From a virus: a stretch of 64,000 nt of DNA. Below, piece by piece: positions 46,410 to 54,796 of this stretch. The notes beneath the pieces were generated by a model that was given only the letters and a program-made list of their open reading frames with translations, was not told where the DNA came from and did not search any database. The stretch is taken from positions 1 through 64,000 of IMG/VR virus record IMGVR_UViG_3300028045_001344. The stretch is one strand, 5' to 3'. Position 1 is the first letter of the stretch. Every line of letters starts with the position of its first letter. Made by a program: the position numbers and the translations under genes.

Positions 46410-48881
46410 CTAGAATCGCCCAGGGCGTCGTCCAGGGAACTCAGTTGCGGGGGCTTGCTCAGCACGATCCAGAACCGCAGTCGAGTGTTCAGGAGCCGTA
46501 ACTCCATTCCAAATAATTGGAGGTGATGTTGAATTGCCAGGGATTTTTTGTGATCTTTTGATTTGTTCCAACGAGGGAATAGGAACGGTGGATTCCGCAG
46601 TTAAAGTTGTTTCAAATCTCCCATCCTCGATCACGCTCTCAACCTTCGTGACCAAATAATAGCCACCAATACCAATTCTAAAAGAATACGAACCTTCTTT
46701 GGCTGCGTTGCCAAGACCCATAGATGCGGGATCAACAAAGATTAACATACCTGGCTTAAATACTGGATTACCAATCATAGTAATAGAGCATTTATAAACA
46801 TCACTAAACAAGAAATTTCCTTCGGCAGCTTTTTGTGCATTAGCTACTCGGGATTCCCGCGCAAATGGAAGATCCGTTCGTGTAAACGAAAGCTTTTTCA
46901 TAATTCCTTTATCACTGCCACTATAGAGGTGGAAAATACCTTGTGTTTTATCTTTCGCCGCATCACCTTGCAGAGAGCTTCCAACAGCCCCACCAATATA
47001 TAAAAACATATATTGTTGGAGATCTTTTGCACCCTTTGCCTGTGCGGAATTACGAATGGCAACGCTGGTGTCTTTGATTAATTTTCTTCCTACTAGATTT
47101 TGTCCCGCTTTTTTACCCAAGGAAAAATTACCCATACTCAGTCGCGTGTGGGTGGCTTTTCCGATGGAACCGTAGCTTGAGGGGTTTAGAGATGCCACAA
47201 CCAGCTCAGAACATATTCGTCGTATAAATGTTTGAAATGGCATTTTGCTAAGTTCTTTTGAAATTATATTTTTTTGAAACCAAATATTAAAAGTATTAAG
47301 AGAGATCGGAATATCGCTCAATGGAACTGCTTCCAAGGCTCCGGTTGAATCTGTGGGATTGATCATGTCTATGGTGCCCAACATAAAACGAAACTGATTA
47401 TGGTTATCAAATGGAGCGCCGCCTCCGCTTTCTTCTTGTTGTATAATATTGATTGCCGAGTTAATGAGATCTCCCAAAAAGAAAAAGTTAATGCGAGTGG
47501 TGGGCTTTATATTGTTACCTTTTTTGGCGGCTTTTTCTTTGGCGTCGTTGAGGATTCCTTCTATTTTGCCCTCGTCCCCGCCAGCCGATATAATACGACG
47601 ATTCAAACGAGATAAAGTATTATGTGATTCGTTTTCATTTGCGGAAGATAAATCAAAGCCGCCCTCGCTGATAATTTTGCCAATTCGATCTTGGCGATGT
47701 GCTTGAAGCTTGCTGTTTCTTTTTTTTGAATCATCTTTTAGATTCTCAAATTGCTCCTCATTTATCTTCATATAATCCTCCCGCTGCTTCTTGGTGATAT
47801 TGAAGTGTAAAATGCGGCGGTCTTGAGGATCTTCAAGCGAGCGCAAAAGACGACTATAACTTTCTAAACGTGTATCCCTTTGGGTTGCGGCAAGTTTATC
47901 GTTTAGTCTTTTCTCTTTCTGCTCCCTTCTCGTCACAGCACTGTCGAGGTTTGCACCGCCAAAGAAACCTGTTTTTTCTTCGCCACTAGCCTCATCGGAA
48001 TCCACAGCCGATTGCGTTTCGTCTTGAGTAATTCTAATTTCTCTTTTGAGCCTGTCAATCGACCGAAGATAATCGAGGTTTTCGACATATAAAAGATCTG
48101 CGCGAGGAGACATCATCCTTCCCTCAATTGCTGCTATATATTTAATCGTTAAATTGACGGAGCCATCTTCGCCAATATCAATGTCGTGCGTTTGCAGTGT
48201 CAAAAGAAAAGTTACTTGGGAATTCCTCAAGACCGATGGATCTCTAAACACTACCCGCTTCGGGTCGTCGGGAACTGACCACCCCACCACCACTTTTATT
48301 TGAAACATTGAGTCATTGTATTCTCTACGACCATTGACGATGTGTACTCTTCCTCTTGGGGGAGCCAATAGATCAGCAAAAGAAAGCGGGTCTTTATCGA
48401 GCCCTTTGCCTCTTGTTTTGAAAACCCCCTCAAAGCTTTGGAAATGCAGCTTTAGAGTTGCTTCAAAGGAAAAGCCAGTGTCAGCCGGTGTCGTTCCCAT
48501 ATCATCCCACGTAAAACTCTTGAGCCCTACATCGCTACCGCGTTTTCGGGCGCTCTGTGTAATTGATTCTATAGTGGTGCGGTCATCAAATATAAATTCC
48601 CTCTCAAACATCTGTGGGACTTTGGTTTTCTCATCTCCTGTGGATTGAAAAACTTTATAAAGCCTAATCTTTGGGACCATTAGCGGCAACTGTTCAGTGC
48701 GAAGATCTAAAATCTCTTGACCACCACTTGCCAATAACTTATTCATTAAGCCTGTGGGATCTCCTTCAAGCTGAACAAAGTTGGGATAAACTTTGGTCGC
48801 ATTTGCTGCAACAGTCTTGTGAAAGAAATCTAATAAAAAAGCTTGTTCATCAAACTTGGCATCTTCTTTAGGATCGGGCAT
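46410..48881 (-). CDS. Baseplate hub-like structural protein, 823 aa
   Basis: A large protein with beta-rich ends and a long charged coiled-coil middle (about 280-440; K-R-L-N-D-K-L-A-A-T-Q, E-D-P-Q-D-R-R-I-L-H-F-N-I-T-K-K-Q). The C-terminal third has P-V-F-K-P-G-M-L-I-F-V-D and G-I-G-G-Y-Y-L-V-T-K-V, the kind of strand pair seen in gpD/gp27-type hub barrels (Phage_GPD-like: N-x-x-x-x-P-G, Y-x-V). It lies between the LysM/gp53-like gene and the giant baseplate gene. Hub assignment is by pattern and position. Confidence 0.6.
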   Translation of the reverse strand: MPDPKEDAKFDEQAFLLDFFHKTVAANATKVYPNFVQLEGDPTGLMNKLLASGGQEILDLRTEQLPLMVPKIRLYKVFQSTGDEKTKVPQMFEREFIFDDRTTIESITQSARKRGSDVGLKSFTWDDMGTTPADTGFSFEATLKLHFQSFEGVFKTRGKGLDKDPLSFADLLAPPRGRVHIVNGRREYNDSMFQIKVVVGWSVPDDPKRVVFRDPSVLRNSQVTFLLTLQTHDIDIGEDGSVNLTIKYIAAIEGRMMSPRADLLYVENLDYLRSIDRLKREIRITQDETQSAVDSDEASGEEKTGFFGGANLDSAVTRREQKEKRLNDKLAATQRDTRLESYSRLLRSLEDPQDRRILHFNITKKQREDYMKINEEQFENLKDDSKKRNSKLQAHRQDRIGKIISEGGFDLSSANENESHNTLSRLNRRIISAGGDEGKIEGILNDAKEKAAKKGNNIKPTTRINFFFLGDLINSAINIIQQEESGGGAPFDNHNQFRFMLGTIDMINPTDSTGALEAVPLSDIPISLNTFNIWFQKNIISKELSKMPFQTFIRRICSELVVASLNPSSYGSIGKATHTRLSMGNFSLGKKAGQNLVGRKLIKDTSVAIRNSAQAKGAKDLQQYMFLYIGGAVGSSLQGDAAKDKTQGIFHLYSGSDKGIMKKLSFTRTDLPFARESRVANAQKAAEGNFLFSDVYKCSITMIGNPVFKPGMLIFVDPASMGLGNAAKEGSYSFRIGIGGYYLVTKVESVIEDGRFETTLTAESTVPIPSLEQIKRSQKIPGNSTSPPIIWNGVTAPEHSTAVLDRAEQAPATEFPGRRPGRF

Positions 48882-48887
48882 ATCTTT

Positions 48888-49226
48888 TTACACATCCAAT
48901 ATTTGTAACACCTTTTCAAGTGGCAACGGAATAGTAATCACATTCCCAATCTGAGCGTGTGACTCAGTGGGGCGTCTATTATACCATGCAATCACCCACC
49001 ATAAAGAAGGATCTTTATAATATTGATCTGCCAATTTATAAAAACGATCTCCCAGTGACCAAATATGAGAAAAGTTTGTGAGTTGATTTATCTCAGAGGT
49101 AGATGGATACTTTAATTCTCCCGTCATATATTGACTGATGAACTTTACGTTTCTGTTTTTGAATATCTGTCTATACTCGCTACTGCCATTTACTCGAATA
49201 TCTCTGCCGTCGTATCTTGAAGTCAT
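48888..49226 (-). CDS. LysM-like / gp53-type baseplate protein
   Basis: A 112-residue protein whose second half reads G-D-R-F-Y-K-L-A-D-Q-Y-Y-K-D-P-S-L-W-W-V-I-A-W-Y-N, then I-G-N-V-I-T-I-P-L-P. This is the L-A-x-x-Y-Y-x-x-x-x-x-W-W-x-I-A-W-x-N ... G-x-x-I-x-I-P pattern of LysM-type tail/baseplate proteins (T4 gp53 family and gpX of P2). In the virion such proteins bind near the hub or inner tube end. AGGAAC precedes the start. Good motif support. Confidence 0.8.
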   Translation of the reverse strand: MTSRYDGRDIRVNGSSEYRQIFKNRNVKFISQYMTGELKYPSTSEINQLTNFSHIWSLGDRFYKLADQYYKDPSLWWVIAWYNRRPTESHAQIGNVITIPLPLEKVLQILDV

Positions 49227-49238
49227 TATATTTTGTTC

Positions 49239-50159
49239 CTATTTTTTTAGAGGGATCTGCACCCCACCTAAAGAATTACGTGCTGCGATCTTTTTATTCA
49301 ACTCCTGTTTTCTTTTGGCGGCTTCGGCTGGATTGTTTAATCCAGGGTAAGCGTTATTGATATTAGCTTGTTGGTCCGGTGTGATCTGTCCCGCAGCGGA
49401 TTGTTGTGGAACTGTGAGGATCTCTGATGCTGCCATCGCAATATCCTCACCGGCATAATCCAAATTCATTTGACGATCAGTAATTGGCATTTCAAAAAAA
49501 CTACTAAAGGGCTCTGAGTCACTTTGGTCGGGGTATTCCTGATATGGAAAGTTAGCGAAGCCTGTTCGGGGGCGCTTCTTTATCCAACCTAATTGGTTTT
49601 GATGTAATACCGTGAAAGTGCAGCTAATGTTTACCACTTTGGCAAAAAGCTTGCCACCCCCAAGAAAAAATCCCACATCAACATTTGGACTATAGGTAAG
49701 TCCATCCACTGTTCCCAGTAAGCCAGCTAATTCTGCCCCTGAAGTTCCATCGACCATAGAATTTGATGCTAGGTTCATAAAATTTAATTTAAAATAAGGA
49801 GCAGCCTGAATTGCGGTTGCGCTTTCGCCTCCATCGTAAGATGGATAGAGCATCTGGATCAAGCCAGTAATACGCTCAAGATTATCGATAGCTTCATCGT
49901 AAGATCCGGCAACTACATCAAATCCAATACTAATTTTTCTTCCGGTTCGTTGGAAAGATTGTATAGGGTCCATTCTGCCATAAGCATTTTCTGAATTCCA
50001 TTCCGAAGAATAGACATCATCAAATTGTGTAAGGAAAGCTTTAAACTTTACAGAATTTCCCGTAGGAACGTGAAAAAAGTCTATTATTTGGTTGCCTTGA
50101 TTTGCGAGATTATCCGTTTGATCAGCTTCTCCTTCAAATGGTTTATTGGGTGCTGCCAT
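49239..50159 (-). CDS. Tail/baseplate structural protein, 306 aa
   Basis: Contains V-K-F-K-A-F-L-T-Q-F-D-D-V-Y-S-S-E-W-N, V-Y-G-R-M-D-P (here A-Y-G-R-M-D-P) and S-F-Q-R-T-G-R-K-I-S-I-G-F-D-V, then I-T-G-L-I-Q-M-L-Y-P. This 'F-x-R-T-x-R-x-I-x-x-x-W/F' pattern is typical of tube-cap or baseplate proteins I recall in marine T4-like phages (related in fold to tail tube). The last 60 residues are Gln/Asn/Ala-rich. It follows the tape measure and precedes the LysM-like gene, the usual place of tube-initiation proteins. Confidence 0.65.
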   Translation of the reverse strand: MAAPNKPFEGEADQTDNLANQGNQIIDFFHVPTGNSVKFKAFLTQFDDVYSSEWNSENAYGRMDPIQSFQRTGRKISIGFDVVAGSYDEAIDNLERITGLIQMLYPSYDGGESATAIQAAPYFKLNFMNLASNSMVDGTSGAELAGLLGTVDGLTYSPNVDVGFFLGGGKLFAKVVNISCTFTVLHQNQLGWIKKRPRTGFANFPYQEYPDQSDSEPFSSFFEMPITDRQMNLDYAGEDIAMAASEILTVPQQSAAGQITPDQQANINNAYPGLNNPAEAAKRKQELNKKIAARNSLGGVQIPLKK

Positions 50160-50162
50160 CTC

Positions 50163-52727
50163 TTATCCCGTCCTCAAATTTAATTTCTTATCCATTACAT
50201 TAATTACTGCGCGGGCAAATTCTCTATCATTTAATATAAGTTGCACGGTTGTGGGACCAGCCTGTGTTTGGCTTGCTTGACGCGAACCTGCTTGAACGCC
50301 TTGTTTGATATTTTGTGCGGCGGCTTGCGCGGCTCCTGCTGGAAGTGGGGTGCTACTCGGGGCGAAGGTAGATGCTAATCCAGAAGTTGCCACAACTACC
50401 TCAAGGCCGGCTTTGTCCGCCGCATCAATCGCTGATTCCAAGCCCTCCATAGACGCAGTAAACGCCACTGATTTTTTAACACTTATGTCACTCAATGAAC
50501 TACCCAAGCTTGCTAGAGCTTGAAGGTCTTCGGTTTTTATCATAGCAAGAGCAGTTGCTAATGAACCTACACCCGCAGCTATTGAAACAAATCCAGCAGC
50601 AATCGCCGGGAGGACTAAAACGTTTGGTATGAGAAGGGAAAAAAGCGCGACTATTGGGGCAATAAGACTAGCTAGACCAAAAGCGGCAATTGCAATTCCT
50701 GCCCCAATCATAAGAAATGCGGCTCCCATACCCAACAAACCAGGAATAACAACTAATCCGGCAGTCACCATCAACTTAGCCATCAGTAGCATCACCCCCA
50801 TGAAGACTACAATAGCTGCTACAGCCCCCAGGATTTGGAATCCATTCAACCCCGCAAACGCAGCCACAAGTTGCGCGACCCCAAGAGCAGCCAAGCCAAT
50901 ACCTGCGCCAACCATTAATATAGCGAAACCCAATTTCATCAGAGAGTTTCCACCACTTTTTGCTGCGGCAGCAACGCGCCTGATGCCTTGGGCTAAATTC
51001 TTAGCCATGCTTTTGCCAACCTCGGCTATAGGTTTTTTCATAGCGTCAATGGGGTGGCGCATCATTGTTGCTGTACTTATGAATAATGCCCCAATTGCGA
51101 CAAATGCTTTTATTCCCACAACAAGAGCTGCCATCACCGAAATCACAATTCCTAAAACGTGAAACACTGTTTCATTCTCACTCACAAATTCGCTTATCCA
51201 ACTAAGGACTGATGATAATACGTCCACCACCGGACCCACCGATATAGCAAAAGCCATCATTATGTTTTTGAGTTTTTCAGTTACAGCTTGAGACTTCTCA
51301 ATCATCTCATTAAGGTTTTTTTGTTTCTCCATCACTTCTTGTGAATTATTTCCAAACATTTTTCCGGCTGTATCTAGATCGGAAATACCTGCGGCGGCAG
51401 CTATAGCTTTCTTTTCAAATTTATTCAAGCTTTCCCAACTTTTACCTGATTGGGTGACGGCATCTTGCATCATCTTAATTCGTTCATCATCGCTGGCTGT
51501 GAGCAGTTCCACACTATTCAATAACGGACCACCAAGAAGCGCATTAAGTTTTCCGGCTGCTTGAGCAGCACCCTCAAAAGTATCAAATTGCTCTGTAATT
51601 CCCAGAAGGGCTTGCATTTCAATTCCTGTAGACTTTGCTGTGATAGCAAGATTCTTAAATATCCTCTCACCGGCTGCTCCATAGGCAATTAGCTTGGGAG
51701 CCGCAGCAGCAAAATCCGATGCCATCTTTGCGGGTCCAACACCGATCCCACCAGCGAACTCAGCCAATTGTGTTTGTTGCTTCATCGCACCTTCAGCAGA
51801 AAAGCCCATATGTTTTGTAAGAAGCTCTAGGTTCTGTGCTGTCGTTTCTCCACCAATGCCGAGTTTTGTTAGTGCGGCTGTTCCTTGTGCAATCGTTGTG
51901 GCTGATGCTTTGCTTAAGTTACTAAAGCTGGACATATTTGCGTGGAGTGCTCCCATCGCTGCGCCAGCTTCACCAGCACCCACTCCCAAATGAGTCATAC
52001 CGCGACTCGCATCTGAAATAGCTTCATTATAATCACCAGCCGCGCCGGTCGCCGCATTAAAAGAAGTGGCGGCTTGATCATAAGAAAGGGCGGCTGCCAT
52101 GGTTGATTGAAAAACTTTAGCTGCTGTTCCTGCCAACAAGTTCATCGGCGCAAAAGTTTCTTTTATTTGTTTCTTAAACTTTTTCTGTGCCTCAACATTA
52201 TTAGCCAGTCCGTCCAATGTTTCTGACATTTTACCCATAAAGGTTTCTTGATATTTTGAAGCAAGACCTATGGATCTACCAAGGTTGATTGCGAGTCCTG
52301 ATGCTGATTCAAGTTGCGCGTTGTGTTTTCTAGATTCCTCAGTTACTTCTTCTTGCCAATTTTTTAGTGTCTCTATTAAAAGAATCTGTTCTTTAAGTTT
52401 TTCCTCCGCTACATCTCCATCGGCAATCATGGTTGCCAATTTCTCTTGCTGTAATCTTAATGTACTAGCAAGTAATTCCTCTTGGGCTTTTAAGCGTTCA
52501 GATGATTCGCCCGTTACTTTCTCAATTGCTTGAGTGATTTCCAGTTCTTTATATGCAATCTCAAGTCTCTTATCTGAAGATTCAAGTATAAAATCTAAAA
52601 ATTGTTTTTGTTCTCGCAGATTTGCGAGGTGTTCTTTGGAATTTTGTAGGCCTTTTTTCTCCATCTCCAATTGTTCTTTTTGGAGTTTATTGAGTCTTTC
52701 TTGCTCTGCTGGAGTGAGTTTAGCCAT
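50163..52727 (-). CDS. Tail tape measure protein
   Basis: An 854-residue protein with a 150-residue coiled-coil start (L-N-K-L-Q-K-E-Q-L-E-M-E-K-K-G-L), Ala/Gly-rich helices in the middle, and three or more strongly hydrophobic segments between about 530 and 760 (F-H-V-L-G-I-V-I-S-V-M-A-A-L; G-F-A-I-L-M-V-G-A-G-I-G-L-A-A-L; V-V-I-P-G-L-L-G-M-G-A-A-F). This is the composition of tape measure proteins. The gene follows the chaperone-frameshift gene and a 112-residue gene, as in most long-tailed phages. At about 1.5 A per residue, it implies a tail near 125 nm, an estimate from general scaling. Confidence 0.88.
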   Translation of the reverse strand: MAKLTPAEQERLNKLQKEQLEMEKKGLQNSKEHLANLREQKQFLDFILESSDKRLEIAYKELEITQAIEKVTGESSERLKAQEELLASTLRLQQEKLATMIADGDVAEEKLKEQILLIETLKNWQEEVTEESRKHNAQLESASGLAINLGRSIGLASKYQETFMGKMSETLDGLANNVEAQKKFKKQIKETFAPMNLLAGTAAKVFQSTMAAALSYDQAATSFNAATGAAGDYNEAISDASRGMTHLGVGAGEAGAAMGALHANMSSFSNLSKASATTIAQGTAALTKLGIGGETTAQNLELLTKHMGFSAEGAMKQQTQLAEFAGGIGVGPAKMASDFAAAAPKLIAYGAAGERIFKNLAITAKSTGIEMQALLGITEQFDTFEGAAQAAGKLNALLGGPLLNSVELLTASDDERIKMMQDAVTQSGKSWESLNKFEKKAIAAAAGISDLDTAGKMFGNNSQEVMEKQKNLNEMIEKSQAVTEKLKNIMMAFAISVGPVVDVLSSVLSWISEFVSENETVFHVLGIVISVMAALVVGIKAFVAIGALFISTATMMRHPIDAMKKPIAEVGKSMAKNLAQGIRRVAAAAKSGGNSLMKLGFAILMVGAGIGLAALGVAQLVAAFAGLNGFQILGAVAAIVVFMGVMLLMAKLMVTAGLVVIPGLLGMGAAFLMIGAGIAIAAFGLASLIAPIVALFSLLIPNVLVLPAIAAGFVSIAAGVGSLATALAMIKTEDLQALASLGSSLSDISVKKSVAFTASMEGLESAIDAADKAGLEVVVATSGLASTFAPSSTPLPAGAAQAAAQNIKQGVQAGSRQASQTQAGPTTVQLILNDREFARAVINVMDKKLNLRTG

Positions 52728-52750
52728 GGCTTTTAGTCTATTTAATTATC

Positions 52751-53089
52751 TTATTTAAAAGGCCATTTCAAGCCAGTCTTTCTAGTAAATGCGGTAGTGG
52801 CTTGTTTAAGTTTTGACTTGTCTCTATAGGTGCGAGGGTTGTCTAAACCATAAGTGCGAAGCGAATCTATATATCTCTTTTCGCGTCCAATTGCGGTGGT
52901 AAACGAACGAATATCGCTGGGCTTCCCCTTGAGTTGAACTGGCACAGAACTGCCACCAAACATAGCACCCAGTATAGATTCAACTCCAAAACCCAACATC
53001 CTCAACCAACTCTCGTCAAGCTTGTCTCCGTTGGTTAGGTCAATTATAATAGGAGAAATTTCTTCTTCTTTCAAGTCTTCCATGGACAT
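52751..53089 (-). CDS. Small tail-region protein, 112 aa
   Basis: Contains L-D-E-S-W-L-R-M-L-G-F-G-V-E-S-I-L-G-A-M-F-G, P-V-Q-L-K-G-K-P-S-D-I-R-S-F, G-R-E-K-R-Y-I-D-S-L-R-T-Y-G-L-D-N-P-R-T, and ends T-G-L-K-W-P-F-K. The block R-E-K-x-Y-x-D-x-x-x-x-Y-G-L is one I recall from a small protein family next to the tape measure in marine myoviruses. Role unknown; a tail-assembly helper is likely from position. GAGG precedes the start by four bases; an ATG two codons later is an alternative. Confidence 0.65.
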   Translation of the reverse strand: MSMEDLKEEEISPIIIDLTNGDKLDESWLRMLGFGVESILGAMFGGSSVPVQLKGKPSDIRSFTTAIGREKRYIDSLRTYGLDNPRTYRDKSKLKQATTAFTRKTGLKWPFK

Positions 53090-53102
53090 ACTACCTCATA
53101 TA

Positions 53103-53110
53103 TAAATAGT
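53103..53110 (-). promoter_or_regulatory. ACTATTTA octamer before tape measure unit
   Basis: Copy of the shared octamer 14 bases before the ATG at 53089. Between it and the chaperone extension stop at 53153 lies a GC-rich segment (GCCCCGCGCACCCGGC) followed by TTTTTATTT that may act as a weak terminator. Confidence 0.5.
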
Positions 53111-53152
53111 AGTCCTATGAAATAAAAAGCCGGGTGCGCGGGGCTATAATTG

Positions 53153-53350
53153 CTAGCTCCGGGATTTGGATTTTCTCATTTCGGAGTCCATATGTTCTTT
53201 CTCGTCTTTTAGTTGCTTCGCCAAGCGATTTACAAACCATTCGCGTAATTGAATTGGGAGGCTGTATGCTTCGATAAAACTCCAACCACCGTGATACTTT
53301 AAGATGAAAAACTGTTCATAGGTATACTCAACGTATTCAGGCGTTAGGCC
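53153..53350 (-). CDS. Tail chaperone frameshift extension (no start codon of its own)
   Basis: An open frame of 65 codons continuing past the end of the gp26-like gene in the +1 (equivalently -2) frame. It has no ATG, GTG or TTG before well inside it, yet encodes a coherent protein-like sequence: G-L-T-P-E-Y-V-E-Y-T-Y-E-Q-F-F-I-L-K-Y-H-G-G-W, then S-L-P-I-Q-L-R-E-W-F-V-N-R-L. The frame is open upstream only as far as a TAA about 20 bases before the T7 run. It most likely is translated by frameshifting in the run, giving a longer fusion product, as for the G-GT chaperones of other phages. In related phages I recall a separate gene with the E-Q-F-F-x-L-x-Y-x-G motif here. Confidence 0.65.
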   Translation of the reverse strand, partial: GLTPEYVEYTYEQFFILKYHGGWSFIEAYSLPIQLREWFVNRLAKQLKDEKEHMDSEMRKSKSRS

Positions 53351-54173
53351 AAAAAAAGTTGGCAGAAAAGGGTATGTTTATCTGTGTGTCCGCGTCACAA
53401 CTCTCACACGAATAATCGTGGCTCAAATCAACGTTGGGCGAAGCCTTTTCATAGATTGATTTAAGATGAGTTGCATCGCGGGCAGGCATAAGATCAACGA
53501 ACTTTTCTACCAACCCCCTATCCGTTTCCCCATTGATGGAGACAATAAATAACTTATACTGATCTGTCAGATTTGTTTCTGGAAGATTATGTTTTTTTCT
53601 TTTCTCAGATTGATTGAACATTTTCTTTTCGTCGCCGCCTGTCAGGAGACGACACTCAACCGTAACATTAGTTACAGGCAATTCAATCTTAAAAGTTCCA
53701 CCAATAGAAATACTAGCTTCGTTTTCAAAATCTCCACACTCTACTTCTTCTAAGTTGAATGAATGATCAGAGGCGTTACCACATGCTGGGCATGTTACCT
53801 TTGTTTTATAGTCGGGTCCAAAACCATTTATTCTAGCCGCAATAAGTATTGCGTTTTTGTCACCTGAATATAAGTCATCAACTTTTACATCTTTATCAAC
53901 TATAATATTCTGAAGCATCCGATCAACGGCAACTCCTTTCTTTAATAGTGATTTTGATGTAAGAATATCTGTATCCTTGGCAGTCATATAACGAATCTCA
54001 AGGGACTCCTTACCGTGCAAGGGATGATCTTCAGCGTAAAACCGACCCTTTGTTGGTAAATCAACAAATTCCGTTGGTAATACAAAATCTAAAATTGAAC
54101 TTTTTTCTGTTATGGGTGGCGCTTCTGCGCCGGTTTGATCTTTAGCCCCGAGTCGATCCTCGTTTCTTGGCAT
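53337..54173 (-). CDS. gp26-like baseplate/tail chaperone (T4_baseplate, PF12322-like)
   Basis: A 278-residue protein; start at ATG 54173 with AGAGG five bases upstream. Contains F-V-L-P-T-E-F-V-D-L-P-T-K-G-R-F-Y, H-P-L-H-G-K, E-I-R-Y-M-T-A-K-D-T-D-I-L-T-S, R-M-L-Q-N-I-I-V-D, two cysteine pairs (C-P-A-C near 135; C-E-S-C near 260), and A-N-F-F-W-P at the end. This matches the family called T4 baseplate protein (gp26-like). Its place between tail tube and tape measure is that of tail assembly chaperones, and a T7 run at 53351-53357 just before its stop suggests a frameshift product. Confidence 0.82.
   Translation of the reverse strand: MPRNEDRLGAKDQTGAEAPPITEKSSILDFVLPTEFVDLPTKGRFYAEDHPLHGKESLEIRYMTAKDTDILTSKSLLKKGVAVDRMLQNIIVDKDVKVDDLYSGDKNAILIAARINGFGPDYKTKVTCPACGNASDHSFNLEEVECGDFENEASISIGGTFKIELPVTNVTVECRLLTGGDEKKMFNQSEKRKKHNLPETNLTDQYKLFIVSINGETDRGLVEKFVDLMPARDATHLKSIYEKASPNVDLSHDYSCESCDADTQINIPFSANFFWPNA
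53351..53357 (-). promoter_or_regulatory. T7 run: predicted ribosomal frameshift site
   Basis: Coding strand reads AAC TTT TTT TGG in the zero frame, five codons before the stop of the gp26-like gene. A +1 slip on TTT (or -2) keeps Phe-tRNA fully paired and continues into the 65-codon extension; a -1 slip would stop after two codons. No start codon serves the extension. Confidence 0.6.
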
Positions 54174-54198
54174 ATACACCTCTTTGTTATGTTATAAA

Positions 54199-54756
54199 TT
54201 AATTTGCGCCTTGCGCGTTAGATGGGAGCTTACCAGCGCCCTCATAGACATTGATATAAGCATTGTCGTATTTGACGGTAATGTCAACATTTTGCATTTC
54301 CTCGCTACCATAGTCGAGGTCGCCGAACTTGACATCCTTAATCCAAGCATTGTTGAGAACCCAATCTTCAACAACCGTTCCATCGGAATTTAGTTGATGA
54401 ATTGTAATTGTACCAAGGGCATTGACTGATTTAGCCTTAGAGACTGTAGCAAGTACACCATCGTTTACCGGCATTTCATATCCAGATGCTTGAAGCATTT
54501 TCATCACTGCTTGTGCTCCATTCGCCGTAGCAGAAATAACATCCACCACCGTAAAGGAAACCTCGTTCCATTGTACTCGACCGGGATAATAAAACGTATG
54601 ATTCAAATACTTGTGTTCGCTCTCTGTAATTGAAAATGAAGGTTTATTCACTTTTGAGATCAAGAAGGTAGGAATTACATTGTCCTGTCCTGCCACTGTT
54701 AAAAGGAACCTATACGATCTTTTAGGTTCCAGTTCTGGGTTTTGCCAAAATGCCAT
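54199..54756 (-). CDS. Tail tube protein (gp19-like)
   Basis: A 185-residue protein of the T4 gp19/Phage_T4_gp19 family: F-W-Q-N-P-E-L-E-P-K-R-S-Y-R-F-L-L-T-V (start), I-S-K-V-N-K-P-S-F, N-H-T-F-Y-Y-P-G-R-V-Q-W-N-E-V-S-F-T-V-V-D (the conserved strand pair), and near the end Y-G-S-E-E-M-Q-N-V-D-I-T-V-K-Y-D. It forms the inner tube of the contractile tail. AGGAG lies seven bases before the start. Order sheath, tube, chaperone, tape measure is the usual one. Confidence 0.93.
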   Translation of the reverse strand: MAFWQNPELEPKRSYRFLLTVAGQDNVIPTFLISKVNKPSFSITESEHKYLNHTFYYPGRVQWNEVSFTVVDVISATANGAQAVMKMLQASGYEMPVNDGVLATVSKAKSVNALGTITIHQLNSDGTVVEDWVLNNAWIKDVKFGDLDYGSEEMQNVDITVKYDNAYINVYEGAGKLPSNAQGAN

Positions 54757-54796
54757 TTATTATTTTCTCCTATCCTAATTAGTATCTAATCTGGGA

